This document shows positions 46,342 to 56,975 of a stretch of DNA of 64,000 nt, in pieces. The stretch lies in NCBI GenBank assembly GCA_035772735.1, contig JASDFA010000001.1:86391501-86455500 (forward strand), given 5' to 3'. The stretch comes from Datura wrightii. Lineage: Eukaryota; Streptophyta; Magnoliopsida; Solanales; Solanaceae. Below the pieces are notes generated by a model, which worked only from the letters and a program-made list of their open reading frames with translations, was not told where the DNA came from and did not search any database. The translations under genes and the position numbers were made by a program. Numbering within the stretch: position 1 is the stretch's first letter; the number at the start of each line of letters is the position of its first letter.

Positions 46342-47779
46342 GAATATGCAATTTTAATTTTGTCCAATAAAAATATAATGCATGATAAATTATAATCTTA
46401 AAAAGAGATATCTGAGCACAAAGACATTTCTAAGCCTCAATTGTCACTTTAAAAATAAAAAGAATTACAAAAAAAATTAAAAAAGAATTAAGAATAATTA
46501 AATAAGAGGTCTATTAGTTTTACGGATAAAAATGAGTTAGAAAGGTGAGCGGATGGATGAAAGGTATATTTAGATCTTTTAGTATGGTTCAGGGGCATCT
46601 TTTTCCCTTTTTCGTTAAGTTTATACTTTGTTTAGTTGAAGATATAATTAGTATCATGATAAATTTATACCTCAAATTTGACGTTATTTTATTCCACGTG
46701 AAAAGTAATATAAATTAATTCCAAAATTATAATTCTGAAATAACTTTATTCACAAATAAAATAAATTCTTAATCTTTGCGGGGGTCCTCTTATTCTCTAA
46801 TTTTTTTTAAAATTAAATTATTATACCCTTCAGCGATGAGACGACATAAAGAATGTGCTCCACTCGTGAAAGAGTGTGAAAGGAAGAAAAAACAGTTTAA
46901 AACTTATTACTTTAACGGGATATTCTACAATTAGTTATACTTAACTATTATGATTATACCTTAAACTTTTTTTCTTTTTTCCTTGAAAATCTAGTTCCCT
47001 CCTCCCTTTTTGACCCTTCTAAAACTTTATCTTTCGTCAAATCCAGTTAATCCATTTTTCTTAGGCTGAAGGCTCTTCCGATTCTTATTTCCTTTTAATT
47101 CTAAAACAAATAAAAGGAAGAGAACAAAAAAAATTATCACTGTCAACCAATCAGCCTCTCCATCATTGCAATTGCTTTTTATATTAACTTAGTTGAAATA
47201 AGTAAAATAATAATATATTTAATAATTTTTAAAAATATTAGATATTAGTTATGAAATAATAATATTTAATTACAAGAATTTTACAAGAAAATTATATGAG
47301 AATGAGCTAAAAGTCATTTATGGAGATGGTCGATACTGATGAAACGACTAGCAAAATACAACGATGAACAAAAATGAAAGAAGAAGAGAGAAAGTAAAAA
47401 GAAAGAAAAATAAAGAAAAAGCAAAAGAAAAGAAAGAGAGTTGATATAATATTAGAAAATGAAAAAGAAAGGAAAAGAATAAGAAAAATTTCTGTAAAAG
47501 GTTTTCTTTTTTAAAATTTTACAGCAGGAGAATGCATTTCAGTTGTTGAAACAAATTTGGTTGTAGAGCGTCAAATGGGTTTGACTTTTGAGGCTAATCA
47601 AGTCTAACCAGTTATTAGGTAGGGTTAGGATAAAATTCTTAAAACTCATTTAATATAAGGCTTATAAGCTCAGTCCGAGTTAGTTCGTTGGCCTTTGAGG
47701 TCTGATCGAGACTGAGTTGAGGTCACTTATGGATCAAAAGTCTATTTACTATAAATTAAAAATTTTGAAAAAGATTTGA
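46342..47779. other. AT-rich intergenic DNA
   Basis: I see no gene. It holds a purine-rich block (47360-47495) and a short stretch of ordinary composition (47540-47760) with repeated 'gaggt' and 'gagtt' words that I cannot assign. Confidence 0.5.
47360..47495. repeat. Purine-rich tract
   Basis: About 130 bp of almost pure A/G on the plus strand ('gaaagaagaagagagaaag', 'aaagaaaagaaagagag'), broken only by a short 'ttgatataatatt'. Confidence 0.8.
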
Positions 47780-48538
47780 AATCACCACCAGCTACCTACG
47801 ATATTGAATTTAGTTCAATTAAATTACAGGTGCAGAATGATAACACTAAGAACACGCACATATAACGTGAAAAACCTCCTAGCTCAAGGGAGTAACAAAA
47901 ATACGACCTATTGAATAGGATTTTATTCAACTCACGAGCAAGTTTTATATTACAACTTTGCAATCAAAGGGACTACCTCTAGTACCTCAAAATTTCACTA
48001 ATTACCTCTACCTAGTGGCGCGTTTCTCAACTTACAACTCGAGTTAGAAACCTCCTTCTAACCCAAGAACAATAATCTAAAAGAAACTATACCTCTTAAT
48101 GTTCGACAATTATAAGAAAATACAAGTGCTCAACTGTCGCAAGAAGAAAAACTCTTTCAATCACAAAACCCCTATTTATAGTTTTCTCTTAGCCGTCGTT
48201 CTTGTTAGGTTTTCTCTTTGCTCGTAGAAGAAAAGTCAATATTTTCTTTCCTTGTTCCTCTCGCAGAAGGATCCTCGACATTTACTTTCTTGTTGAAGTC
48301 TAATTGTGTTTTCCTTTTAAGTGCTTCAGAAGGATTCCTTATTAACTAAGGTCAACACACGCCACCTGTACTTCTTACTTGTCCCGTATTGACTAAAGTC
48401 AGCATATGCCACCCGTTCTTCGGGATTAATACCTTGTCATCCATAGCAGTGTAAAATAGGAGTTGTACCTAGTCCATCTTTTTATACAATATCGGTCAGG
48501 AATACTTTTGTCAATCATCAAAACATTAGTATGCAACA
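47780..48538 (-). mobile_element. Sirevirus-like 3' LTR
   Basis: The right border at 48538 is supported by the adjacent polypurine-like stretch. The left border is approximate. The minus strand near the start holds 'tattgtataaaaagatgg', a possible TATA box (about 48477-48494). Confidence 0.5.
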
Positions 48539-48560
48539 AAATTTTCCCTTTTGATGATGA

Positions 48561-49306
48561 CAAACACCCTGAACAACTCAAAATTCTCTCCTTCCCCTTT
48601 TGACATCATTTAAATGACATAACACAGTCAAATTTAGCAAATGCAAAAGAATTAACCCATAGCCACTGGGGCAACACTGATCAGAACAGACCTTAAACAA
48701 CAATAAGACAAAAAGAAGAGATAATATGAGCCATCTAAGATGCACAAGATCAGACATATATTAAGAAAAGATCAATAAGAAACCAGCACCATTCTCAAAC
48801 ATATATCATTAAAATTAGCAGTAGCACACAACCGGAAGAGGAATTGGGATGAACAACAAAAGAAACCGAACAGTTTTCAAGAAACGATGGTTGTCAGACT
48901 CTAGGTGGGAAGAGGAGTAATGATGCATGCTTTGCCTTTTTTTCAATAAAACAAGAGAGAACATACTCAATAAATAGAAATATAAACCAGGTTCAAATGA
49001 AAAGCAGTTGTTGTGTCATCAATAATTTTAACAAATATGAGGGAGTACAGGTACATACCATTTGACCGTCAGAAGAACAGGTCATCATTTTGATCTTTTC
49101 TTGTACATGGTCCAAATCTACAACAGTATAGAAAGTAGGGGTTACATCATCCCTACTTGTACCCTCATTGTAGCTTGCTTGAGGTGTGATCCTAATAAAT
49201 AGGAACAAGACTGGGTTAAAATTCAAAATGCAAAATACCAAATTAGCACGAGTAGAAACAAATTTCTAGTCAAAAGGTGAGAGAAGGAAAATCAAGATAC
49301 ACATAT
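48561..49306 (-). other. Sirevirus-like 3' non-coding region
   Basis: Between the pol stop (49307) and the polypurine region. Some Sireviruses have an env-like ORF here; I see none. The ORF 48993-49241 does not resemble a known protein. Confidence 0.5.
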
Positions 49307-49816
49307 TTAGGTGAGTCGAAGGAGGCCAAGTTCCACAAGAATTTTTTCAAATGCATCTCTTCCCAGGGCCTTGGTAAATATGTCAGCCACCTGATCCTCA
49401 GTCTTGCAAAATTCCATCAGGATGTGACCTTTTTTCACATTATCTCTCAGGAAATGCTGACACACATCAATGTGCTTTGTTCTTTTGTGGTGGACCGGGT
49501 TCTTTTCCATGTTCGTAACACTAACATTGTCGCATATAATGGGTATAGTATCCATGTGGATCCCATAATCTTGCAATTGCTGTTTGATCCATAACACCTA
49601 GGCGCAACATGATGCAGCTGCGACATATTCAACTTCTGCTATAGATAGATCCACTGAATTTTGCTTCTTGGTTGCCCAAGATATCAAGCATGGTCCCAAG
49701 AAGTGTGCCATTCCAGATGTGCTTTTTCTGTCGACCAAAAAACCAGTGTAGTCTGCATCTGCGTAACCAATGAATTTAAAGGAATCACTGACTAGATGTC
49801 GAAGAACTAGGTCCAT
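49307..49816 (-). pseudogene. Sirevirus-like RNase H
   Basis: Two pieces in one frame divided by a stop near 49598: FKFIGYADADYTGFLVDRKSTSGMAHFLG...NSVDLSIAEVEYVAAASCCA, then LWIKQQLQDYG...HKRTKHIDV..HFLRDNV, ending LGLLRLT at the natural stop. It shows the usual copia RNase H segments (ADAD, E in AEVEY, HIDV). Role: removal of the RNA strand in reverse transcription. Confidence 0.85.
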
Positions 49817-50046
49817 TGATCATTTAAGATAACCTTAAAATGCGTTTTACTACTTTCAGGTAGGATTCTTTTGGATTTGTTTGGAACCTTTCACATAAGC
49901 CCACATCAATTACAATGTCTGGTCTACTAGCTGTCAGATGCTATCATCCTTCTATACTTAGTCTTCTCAACTCTTGGACTAGGTTCATCAACATCTAGTC
50001 GAGTTCTCCATTCATATTTGATTAGCAGTTCCTTGATGTACTTCTG
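49817..50046 (-). pseudogene. Sirevirus-like RT - RNase H connection, decayed
   Basis: Short recognisable text (KYIKELL, DVDEPSP) in broken frames; internal deletion compared with the flanking parts is likely. Confidence 0.55.
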
Positions 50047-50463
50047 CTAATGAATTGAAGTTCCTTCTTTGGTTTGCTTTATCTGTAATCCCAGAAAATA
50101 ATTCAACTCTCCCATCATGATCATTTCAAACTTATTGTTTATAAGCTTTGCAAATTCATCACACAGAACCTGGTCTGTGGCACCAAAACTAGTGTCATCA
50201 ACATAAACCTGTACAATAAGAATGTTTTTGCCTCGTCTTCTTAGAAATAGTGTTTTGTCGATCTTCCCTCTATTGTACCCATGGACCAAGAGGAAATTTG
50301 AGAGTCTGTCATACCATGCTCTTGAAGCTTGTTTAAGTCCATAAAAGGCTTTATTTAACTTGTACACATGATTAGGAAACTCATGATTTTCAAAACTTGG
50401 AGATTGCTTCACGTGTACTTCTTCCTGCAAAAGATCATTCAAGAAAGCACTCTTAACATCCAT
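50047..50463 (-). pseudogene. Sirevirus-like reverse transcriptase core
   Basis: 138 codons: MDVKSAFLNDLLQEEVHVKQ (first catalytic Asp), YKLNKAFYGLKQASRAWYD, the catalytic YVDDTSFGATD stretch and MMGELNYFLGLQIKQT. It is the best preserved copia coding block here and places the element with Sireviruses. A stop follows. Confidence 0.9.
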
Positions 50464-51193
50464 CTAAAATAGTTTGAATTGCATATAGGTAGCATAGGTA
50501 ATGAGTATTCTTATGGATTCTATCCGTGCAACAGGAGCAAACATCTCATCATAATAGAATCCTTCTTCTTGATTATAACTTTGGACTACTAATCTAGCCT
50601 TATTCCTGACAATGATCCCTTGATAGTCAAGTTTTTTCCTAAATACCTATCTAGTTCCTATAATGTTCTATTGTCAGGTCGAGGAACCAGGTTCCACACT
50701 TTGCTTTGCTCAAATTGTTCCAGTTCTTCTTGCATGACCATGATCTAATCTGTATCCATCAGGGCTTCCTCAATATTTTTTGGCTCAATCATAGATATGT
50801 AGGCTGAAATGCACACATGTTTCTTAACCTAGATCAGGTCTGTATTCCGGTATCTAACAGAGAAAATATATTATGAATTGGATGGGAACGTTTATGCTTC
50901 CAGTGACTTTCTTGTACCTCTTGGTGTTTTGTTGCCTGAGCGGAACCAGGTTTATCTCCTGAAGAGTTTAGACTGGTTGTGAGTTCTGATGCTTCGGCAG
51001 TATCACTTAGTGCTGTATTAGAACTAACTCCTTGCACTATAGGAATGTTTGGCATCTCATCATGAGTACCTTCATCCTGTTTACCTAGTTATCCCTCAGG
51101 GTTTATACTTGGTGCCATGCCAATCTCAACTATGTCCTCCAGAGCACTTTCATTGCATACTTCCCTTTGCTCATCGAAGATCACATGGACGCT
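50464..51193 (-). pseudogene. Sirevirus-like integrase - RT linker, decayed
   Basis: Broken frames. The piece 50834-51055 (MPNIPIVQGVSSNTALSDT...) is the variable Ser/Thr-rich linker. The ORF on the plus strand, 51049-51324, is a shadow. Confidence 0.6.
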
Positions 51194-51506
51194 TTATTCA
51201 AGATAGTTCATTCTCTTGTTCAGGACTTTATAGGCCTTATTGTGTGAAGAGTAGCCAAGAAAGATCCCTTCATCACTCCTGGTATCAAACTTTCTCAATG
51301 CATCCTTGCCATTGTTATGAATGAAACACTTGCACCCGAATGCTTTGAGATGTGTTAGATTTGGCTTTCTTCCCTTTAGCAGTTCATAAGGAGTTTTGTC
51401 CAATAGTGGTCTGATCATACATCTATTAATTAGGTAGCAAGCTGTGTTTACTGCCTCTATCCAATATCCTTGAGGTAGTCCACTTGCTATAAACATTGTT
51501 CTTGCC
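51194..51506 (-). pseudogene. Sirevirus-like integrase, C-terminal part of core
   Basis: MFIASGLPQGYWIEAVNTACYLINR, KTPYELLKGRKPNLTHLKAFGCKCF and FDTRSDEGIFLGYSSHNKAYKV: the GKGY-side end of a copia integrase. It is cut off upstream by the chromovirus LTR starting at 51507. Confidence 0.85.
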
Positions 51507-54072
51507 TGTCACACCCCGAGTTTATACCTTAGATGGGAAACGGTACTTGGAATCACAAGTAACCCCAAGTCAACCCCTAGTCTAACATACACTGGCATTA
51601 TGAGTAACATATGAATATATAAAACTGAAGTTTAAAGCAAAAATATAAACATTTGAGAGAATAAAGCTGGTTCATAATATTTGAAAAATATTTAAACAAA
51701 GCTAGAAGTCTGAAAAAACCAAATATGTGTCTGAAAGTCACTACAACTGATGAGCATCTGGGACAAGCCTCCAGCTAACTCCAAATCTAAATAAAAGGAA
51801 ATAAAATGTAACTGAATTAAATAATCTCCATCCTCGAAGAATGAGGACTCACTAATCAGAACAGTTGAAGTCTTCGGAGAGTGATCGGCTAGCGAGGCTG
51901 AGACTAAGATCTTGCAACTGTATCATAAAATGATACAACATAAAAGTATGCTTCAATACTTTGAATGTACTGAGAAAGTGGGAGAAAACATAACATAATG
52001 GAATAAAAGTGCTGAACTGAAAAGACATGCAATGACCAACTAAGCTACTGAACTAAATAACTGAGATGGTTTAAAAGACCCTATTTGATGGTCAAGGACA
52101 TGCCTTATTTCTGAGATACTGAACTAAAGTGATCTGAGACTGAACTGAGCTGACTAGTGGAAGAGTTTAACCGACATATAACCACGTGAGCTAGATGTGG
52201 AGTCCAATGTATACAACCCATCGGTAGGACCAAATATACCTTTCTAGAGTATAAAGGCACGAACTGGGTGATCACAAGAGTCTGGTACCATCAGGCCAAT
52301 AAAATTGAAGCCTATGGTGGCAACGTAGTTTTGGGAACCTGGGTGCACTGGAACCCCGGTCCGATCGGTGCTAAGTTTTACTCTCATTAGATAGTCCTAG
52401 ATTGATTACTGAGCTGAAAGATCGAACTGGGGACCAAGACTAGTTAGGGATACATATCTGAAAGTACCCTAAGATTTTTATCGGACCAGATTTTGGAATT
52501 GAGTTCTAAGACTAATCAGAGCTGCTTATTTGGGAGTGTTGTAACCATCTAAAGAACTAACTGTAATCTGAAGCTAGGGTCCTAAGGCTAGTCAGAGATG
52601 TTGGTCTAAAGTGTCATGACTGCCTAGTGGACCACTAAAAACTGACTTTTGAATTTGATTATGATAATTGGGAGGTACTACTGACACCTCGAAAATTTCT
52701 GCAGTCAAACTGATAAGTTGACATCTCTGACTGACACTGAGAATTCTAACATTTCGGCTAAAACTGAACTGACGATAATCAAATTTAGTTTTAATGCTAC
52801 TAACAACATGGGAGACCCCAATACTCATAAAATCAAGCAAAATTTCAAAACTCAAACACTATTGCAAAATTCAAGATTTTCTAGTTCAAGAAATAGGGTT
52901 AAATTTCACTTCACAAGAATAAACATCATTTCAGTCACAAACTGGTGGAAAATATCTATAACTAACATGAAGTAACATTCCACATCAATTAAATGAAGTA
53001 TGACAAAAATTTCTTGACATTCGATAATTCCAGGAGTAGAACTGATAGAGAAAAGTAGGGAAGAATTTAGGGACACAAGAGAAGAATTATTCCCTTGTTG
53101 AATTCCCACGTACCTAGATGGGTAAACCCAAGATAATTCCTTAAATCTAAGATGAATCAACACCCTAACGTCTGCTCTGAACCTTCCTGAGAGAACTCTA
53201 CAATTAAAGTTGAGAGATGAGGAAAAAAACGAGAGAACCTATTGGTTTCCCCCTTTAAAACCCCTGACTTAACCCGAAATGACGTAGTTTAGGGACTAGG
53301 TAGATGGAAAATTACAAAAGTAACCCTGGGATTTAAATATGGAATCTAGCCTAGCGGGTCCCAATGGGACACCCAACAAGTCGTTGGTTGAGACCACGAC
53401 TCATTGGACTAGTCGTTGGTTGAGACCACGACTCATTGGACTAGTCGTTGGTTCAATTGCCTGGGTCCTAGATTCACTGGTTTTGCCAAAGGGGAATACC
53501 ATGACTCGTTGGATAAATCAACAAATTGTTGGTTCCTCCCGTGGTCACTGGGCAAAGAAAATTAAGAGACCAAGCAATAGGTGACACAACAACTCGTTAG
53601 CAAAACCAACAGGTTTTCATGTCCAGTTGTTAGGTTCACTGGAGGGATTTTTTTTTGGAAAAGCCTAATTTGAAACAACAGCTCTGAAAATGACTCGTTG
53701 GGGGAAACAATGAGTCATTTTTTCCTCTCGTCTTCACTGGAAGGGGGATTTCAGATATCTCACATGATGAATCTCACAACGGGTCATTGTTTCTGACAAT
53801 GACTCGTTGGTTGAGTCGTGGGGTCCTGGGAAGGGTTTCTAGGCTGAGGGAAACCACGACCAACAGGATGACTCATTGTTTCTCACAACGGGTCATTCCT
53901 TGTCTCGGGTTAGAAGGTGGCCAAGACCTGGTGACCACAACTGGCACAACGAGTTTTTGGAGCTGACCACGACTCATTGTCTCAGTCGTTCTGAGAAATT
54001 TTTTTCTAGTTTTTCTACTGCATTTTTCTTAGAATGTCTAAATATGGTCTAGGAATGTTTTAGGGTGTTACA
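51507..54072 (-). mobile_element. Chromovirus G3, 3' LTR
   Basis: 2566 bp, TGTCACACCCC to GGGTGTTACA. Homologous to S2 throughout and more distantly to S1. Hairpins: TGTATCAT...ATGATACA at 51915-51934 and a weaker pair at 51950-51975, with 'cctcgaagaatgagg' at 51832-51846. The word cluster is at 53340-53990. Confidence 0.9.
53340..53990 (-). repeat. GACTCATTGG-type word cluster in U3 of G3
   Basis: 'gactcattgg', 'agtcgttggttgag', 'cgggtcattg' and 'aatgactcgttgg' are repeated at least 20 times, 80-730 bp from the LTR start. A 32-bp unit is tandemly duplicated at 53379-53410 and 53411-53442, with part of a third. The ORF 53339-53584 is built from this repeat and is not a gene. Confidence 0.8.
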
Positions 54073-54085
54073 GTATCTCCCTCTT
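54073..54085 (-). other. Polypurine tract of G3
   Basis: AAGAGGGAGATAC on the minus strand, directly before TGTAACACC. Confidence 0.8.
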
Positions 54086-54329
54086 GGGATCATTCATCCT
54101 TGAATAAAGACTAAAACTCCTGTAAAACTAGGAAAAGAGATGGGATTTCTAGACTGAGACTATGAGCTGGTTTCTGGAGGAGTAACTGACTCCGAACTGA
54201 CTTTACCATACTAGCAGAGATGATGCAACTAGAATGCACATAGAAAATCTAAATAAAGCTGGTGATATGGGACTGAATAAAGTACTAGGGAGGAATTTAG
54301 TACCTGATACAGAACTAAACTGGAAGGGA

Positions 54330-54935
54330 ACAAGTGTGGGTGTCTAGCCATCATATCTGCTTTGGCTTCCCATGTAGCTCCTTCTATATGATGATTTCTC
54401 CATAAGACCTTGACTGAAGCTACCTCCTTGTTCCTCAGCTTACGAACCTAAAAATTAAGGATCTGGACTGGGACCTCCTCGCATGAGAGACTATCTTTCA
54501 CTCCTACGCTATCCAATGGCACAACTGAAGTTGGATCACCGATGCACTTCTTCAATTGTGACACATGGAGTACCAGGTGCACAAATGCCATTCTGAAGGT
54601 AATTCCAACTCATAAGCTACCCTGCCAATTCTTCTCAGGATTTTGTAGGATCCTACATATCTCAGAATGAGCTTTCTTTTCTTCCCAAATCTCATCACCC
54701 CTTTCATGGGTGAAATTTTCAGATAGACCCAGTCATCCACAATAAACTCCAATTCTCTTCTCCTCATATCAGCATAAGATTTCTGACGGCTCTAAGCTGT
54801 TTTCAATCTTTCCCTGATAAGATATACCATTGCATAGCTTCATGAACTGAGTCTGGCCCGATTACAGTAACTTCACCAACCTCAAACCACCCAATAGGAG
54901 ACCTACACCTCCTACCATACAATGCCTCAAACGGG
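54330..54935 (-). pseudogene. G3 integrase C-terminal module and chromodomain-like tail
   Basis: The clean part is 54552-54767: ELEFIVDDWVYLKISPMKGVMRFGKK, YVGSYKILRRIGRVAYELELP, the GPY/F module. The following 54330-54550 still encodes a decayed tail (the minus strand near 54340-54400 gives 'W.A...D'-type text). It matches 22285-22800 of chromovirus T in layout. Confidence 0.75.
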
Positions 54936-55407
54936 GCATCTAGATATTGGAGTGGTAGCTATTGTTGTACGCCAACTCGATAAGAGGAAAGTGGTCATCC
55001 CAAATTCCCTTGAAATCGATCACCAATGCTCTCAAAATATCTTCTAGGGTCTGAATAGTCCGCTCAGCTTGCCCATCTATCTGTGGGTGAAAAGTTGTGC
55101 TGAGCTTGACCCAGGTACCAAGTCCCTTCTGAAAGGACTTCAAGAAATGCGAGATGAACTGAGTATCTTTATCTAAAATAATGGATAATGGAACCCCATG
55201 AAATTTGACCAACTCTTGGATATAAAGCCTAGCATAGTCCTCAACTGAATCTGTAGTTTTAACTGGGAGGAAATGTGCTGACTTAGTCATCCGGTCTACT
55301 ACTACCCAGATAGAATCATGTTGCCGACGAGTTTGAGGTAGACTCATAGTAAAGTCCACATTCACTTCTTCCCACTTCCACGTGGGTATGCTAATATCCT
55401 GGGTCAT
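54936..55407 (-). pseudogene. G3 integrase core
   Basis: 155 codons: VNVDFTMSLPQTRRQHDS (first Asp), VDRMTKSAHFLPVKTTDS, SIILDKDTQFISHF (second Asp, SDRG-type changed to LDKD), FHPQIDGQAERTIQTLEDILR and LIELAYNNSYHSNI. The third acidic residue region (QAERTIQ) is present. Stops lie upstream near 55410. Confidence 0.85.
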
Positions 55408-55911
55408 ACCCCCCGATCTCTAGTGTTTTAGCTTGACTTGCTAACAATTCGGGCACTTAGCTATGAATTCGGTGATGTCTCTCTTCATGTTGTTCCACCA
55501 GTAAGTATCCGGCAAATCGCGGTAAATTTTAGTAGAACCAAGGTGGATGGAGTATCTCGAGCTGTGTGCTTTAGCCAATATCTACTGTCTCAAGTCACCG
55601 ACGTCTGGTTTACACAATTTGCCCTAGTAACGAAGCACACCATTTCCCCCTTTGGAGAAAGCCTCAACTTTTTTCCTGAGAACCGCTTCCTTAAGTTTAA
55701 GTAAAATGGGATCTTCATCCTATTTGGACTTAACGTCAACAACCAAAGAGGAATCTGACCCACTTTGCATCACCACTCCACCCTCAGCTGAGTCAACCAA
55801 CTGCACCCCTAACCGAGCTAGTCTGTGAATATCCTTCGCTAATTCCTTTTTGCCTTCCTCAACATGAGCCACGCTACCCATATACACTCTGCTTAGGGAA
55901 TCAGCCACCAC
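55408..55911 (-). pseudogene. G3 integrase zinc region and RNase H end
   Basis: 55720-55911 reads VADSLSRVYMGSVAHVEEGKKELAKDIHRLARLGVQLVD, the end of RNase H and linker. The HHCC region (55440-55560 on the minus strand) is recognisable by 'HP' and 'C..C' codons but broken. The plus-strand ORF 55438-55704 is a shadow. Confidence 0.75.
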
Positions 55912-56956
55912 ATTGTCTTAGCCCAGGTGATATAACACGCTCATGTCAAAGTCCTTCAAAAGCTATAACCACCTTCTCTAGAGAGGATTTAGGTCCTTCT
56001 GACTGAATATATACTAAAGGCTCTTGTGATTGATGAAAACATCCACATGAGCCCAATACAAATAGTGTCTCCATATTTTCAACGCAAACACCACTGCTGC
56101 CAACTCCAAGTCATGAGTTGGATAATTCTTCTCATGAACTTTGAGCTTTCTGGAGGCGTAGGCTATCACCTTGCACTTTTGCATTAGAACGCAACCGAGT
56201 CCAACTCTGGAAGCATCTCAATATACTACAAAACCATCTGATTCCTTTGGTAAGGTCAACATTGGAGAGATAGTGAGTCGAGATTTTAACTCCTGGAAAC
56301 TCTTCTAACATGCATCTGACCATTGGAATTTCACCTTCTTCTGAGTCAGCCTAGTTAGAGGAGATGCTATAGAAGAAAAGCCTTCCACAAAGCATCGCTA
56401 ATAACTGGCCAAACCCAAGAAACTTCTAATTTCAATTGGGGAGGTAGGTTTGGGCCAGTCTTTCATAGCTTCTATCTTTTAAGGATCAACCTGAATACCC
56501 TCACTCAAGACCACATTACCCAGGAAAATCACGGACTTTAACTAGAATCCACACTTGCTGAATTTGGTGAACAACTGGCGGTTTCTGAGGGCCTGAAGCA
56601 CTATCATCAGGTGATTAGCATGCTTTTCCTCATTTCTGGAGTATAGAGAATGTCGTCGATAAACACAATGACGAGCATATCTAGATACTGCTTGAAGATT
56701 CTGTTCATCAGGTCCACAAAGGTACAAGGGCATTTGTTAGTCCGAAGGACATAACCATAAACTCATAGTGACCATACCAATGCCCTGAAAGCTATTTTTG
56801 GTATGTCACACTCTTTGACTCTTAGCTGAGATACCCTGACCTAAGATCTATTTTGGAGAAACAGCTGGCTCCCTGAAGTTGGTCGAATAGATCATCAATT
56901 TGTGTAGGGGATACTTGTTCTTAACTGTGACCTTGTTCAACTGATGGTAATTGATG
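55912..56956 (-). pseudogene. G3 RNase H and reverse transcriptase, truncated
   Basis: Heavily shifted frames. Recognisable minus-strand text: ELKSRLTISPMLTLP-type near 56240-56290, the RT thumb near 56380-56440, FTKFSKCGF at 56542-56570, and the palm with its IDD codons near 56650 ('cgtcgataaacac' on the plus strand). It breaks off at 56956 near the LNKVT motif; the first third of RT, protease, gag and 5' LTR are not in the window. Confidence 0.7.
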
Positions 56957-56975
56957 TGCTGTGATTTTACAGCAC
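56955..56975. other. Terminal hairpin of LTR C
   Basis: GTGCTGT-gatttt-ACAGCAC: a 7-bp stem at the very start of the LTR. Confidence 0.65.

Larger units (their letters stand above)
47780..51506 (-). mobile_element. Sirevirus-like Ty1/copia element, 3' part
   Basis: Minus orientation. The 3' LTR is roughly 47780-48538 (left border uncertain; right end ...ATGCAACA, minus-strand TGTTGCAT). The minus strand just outside reads a CATCATCAAAAGGG stretch, as in Sirevirus polypurine regions (48541-48560). About 740 bp of non-coding DNA follows, then pol remnants up to 51506, where chromovirus G3 inserted. The 5' half is not in the window. Confidence 0.75.
51507..56956 (-). mobile_element. Chromovirus G3, 3' part
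   Basis: Minus orientation: 3' LTR 51507-54072, polypurine tract at 54073-54085, then integrase, RNase H and part of RT up to 56956, where Athila-type element C begins. The base five before the LTR, TTGCC, would be the target duplication; the other side is not in view. Confidence 0.85.

Noticed and set aside
53339..53584. ORF with repeated TTHWTSRWLR text
   Set aside because: Translation of the 32-bp tandem repeat in U3 of G3.
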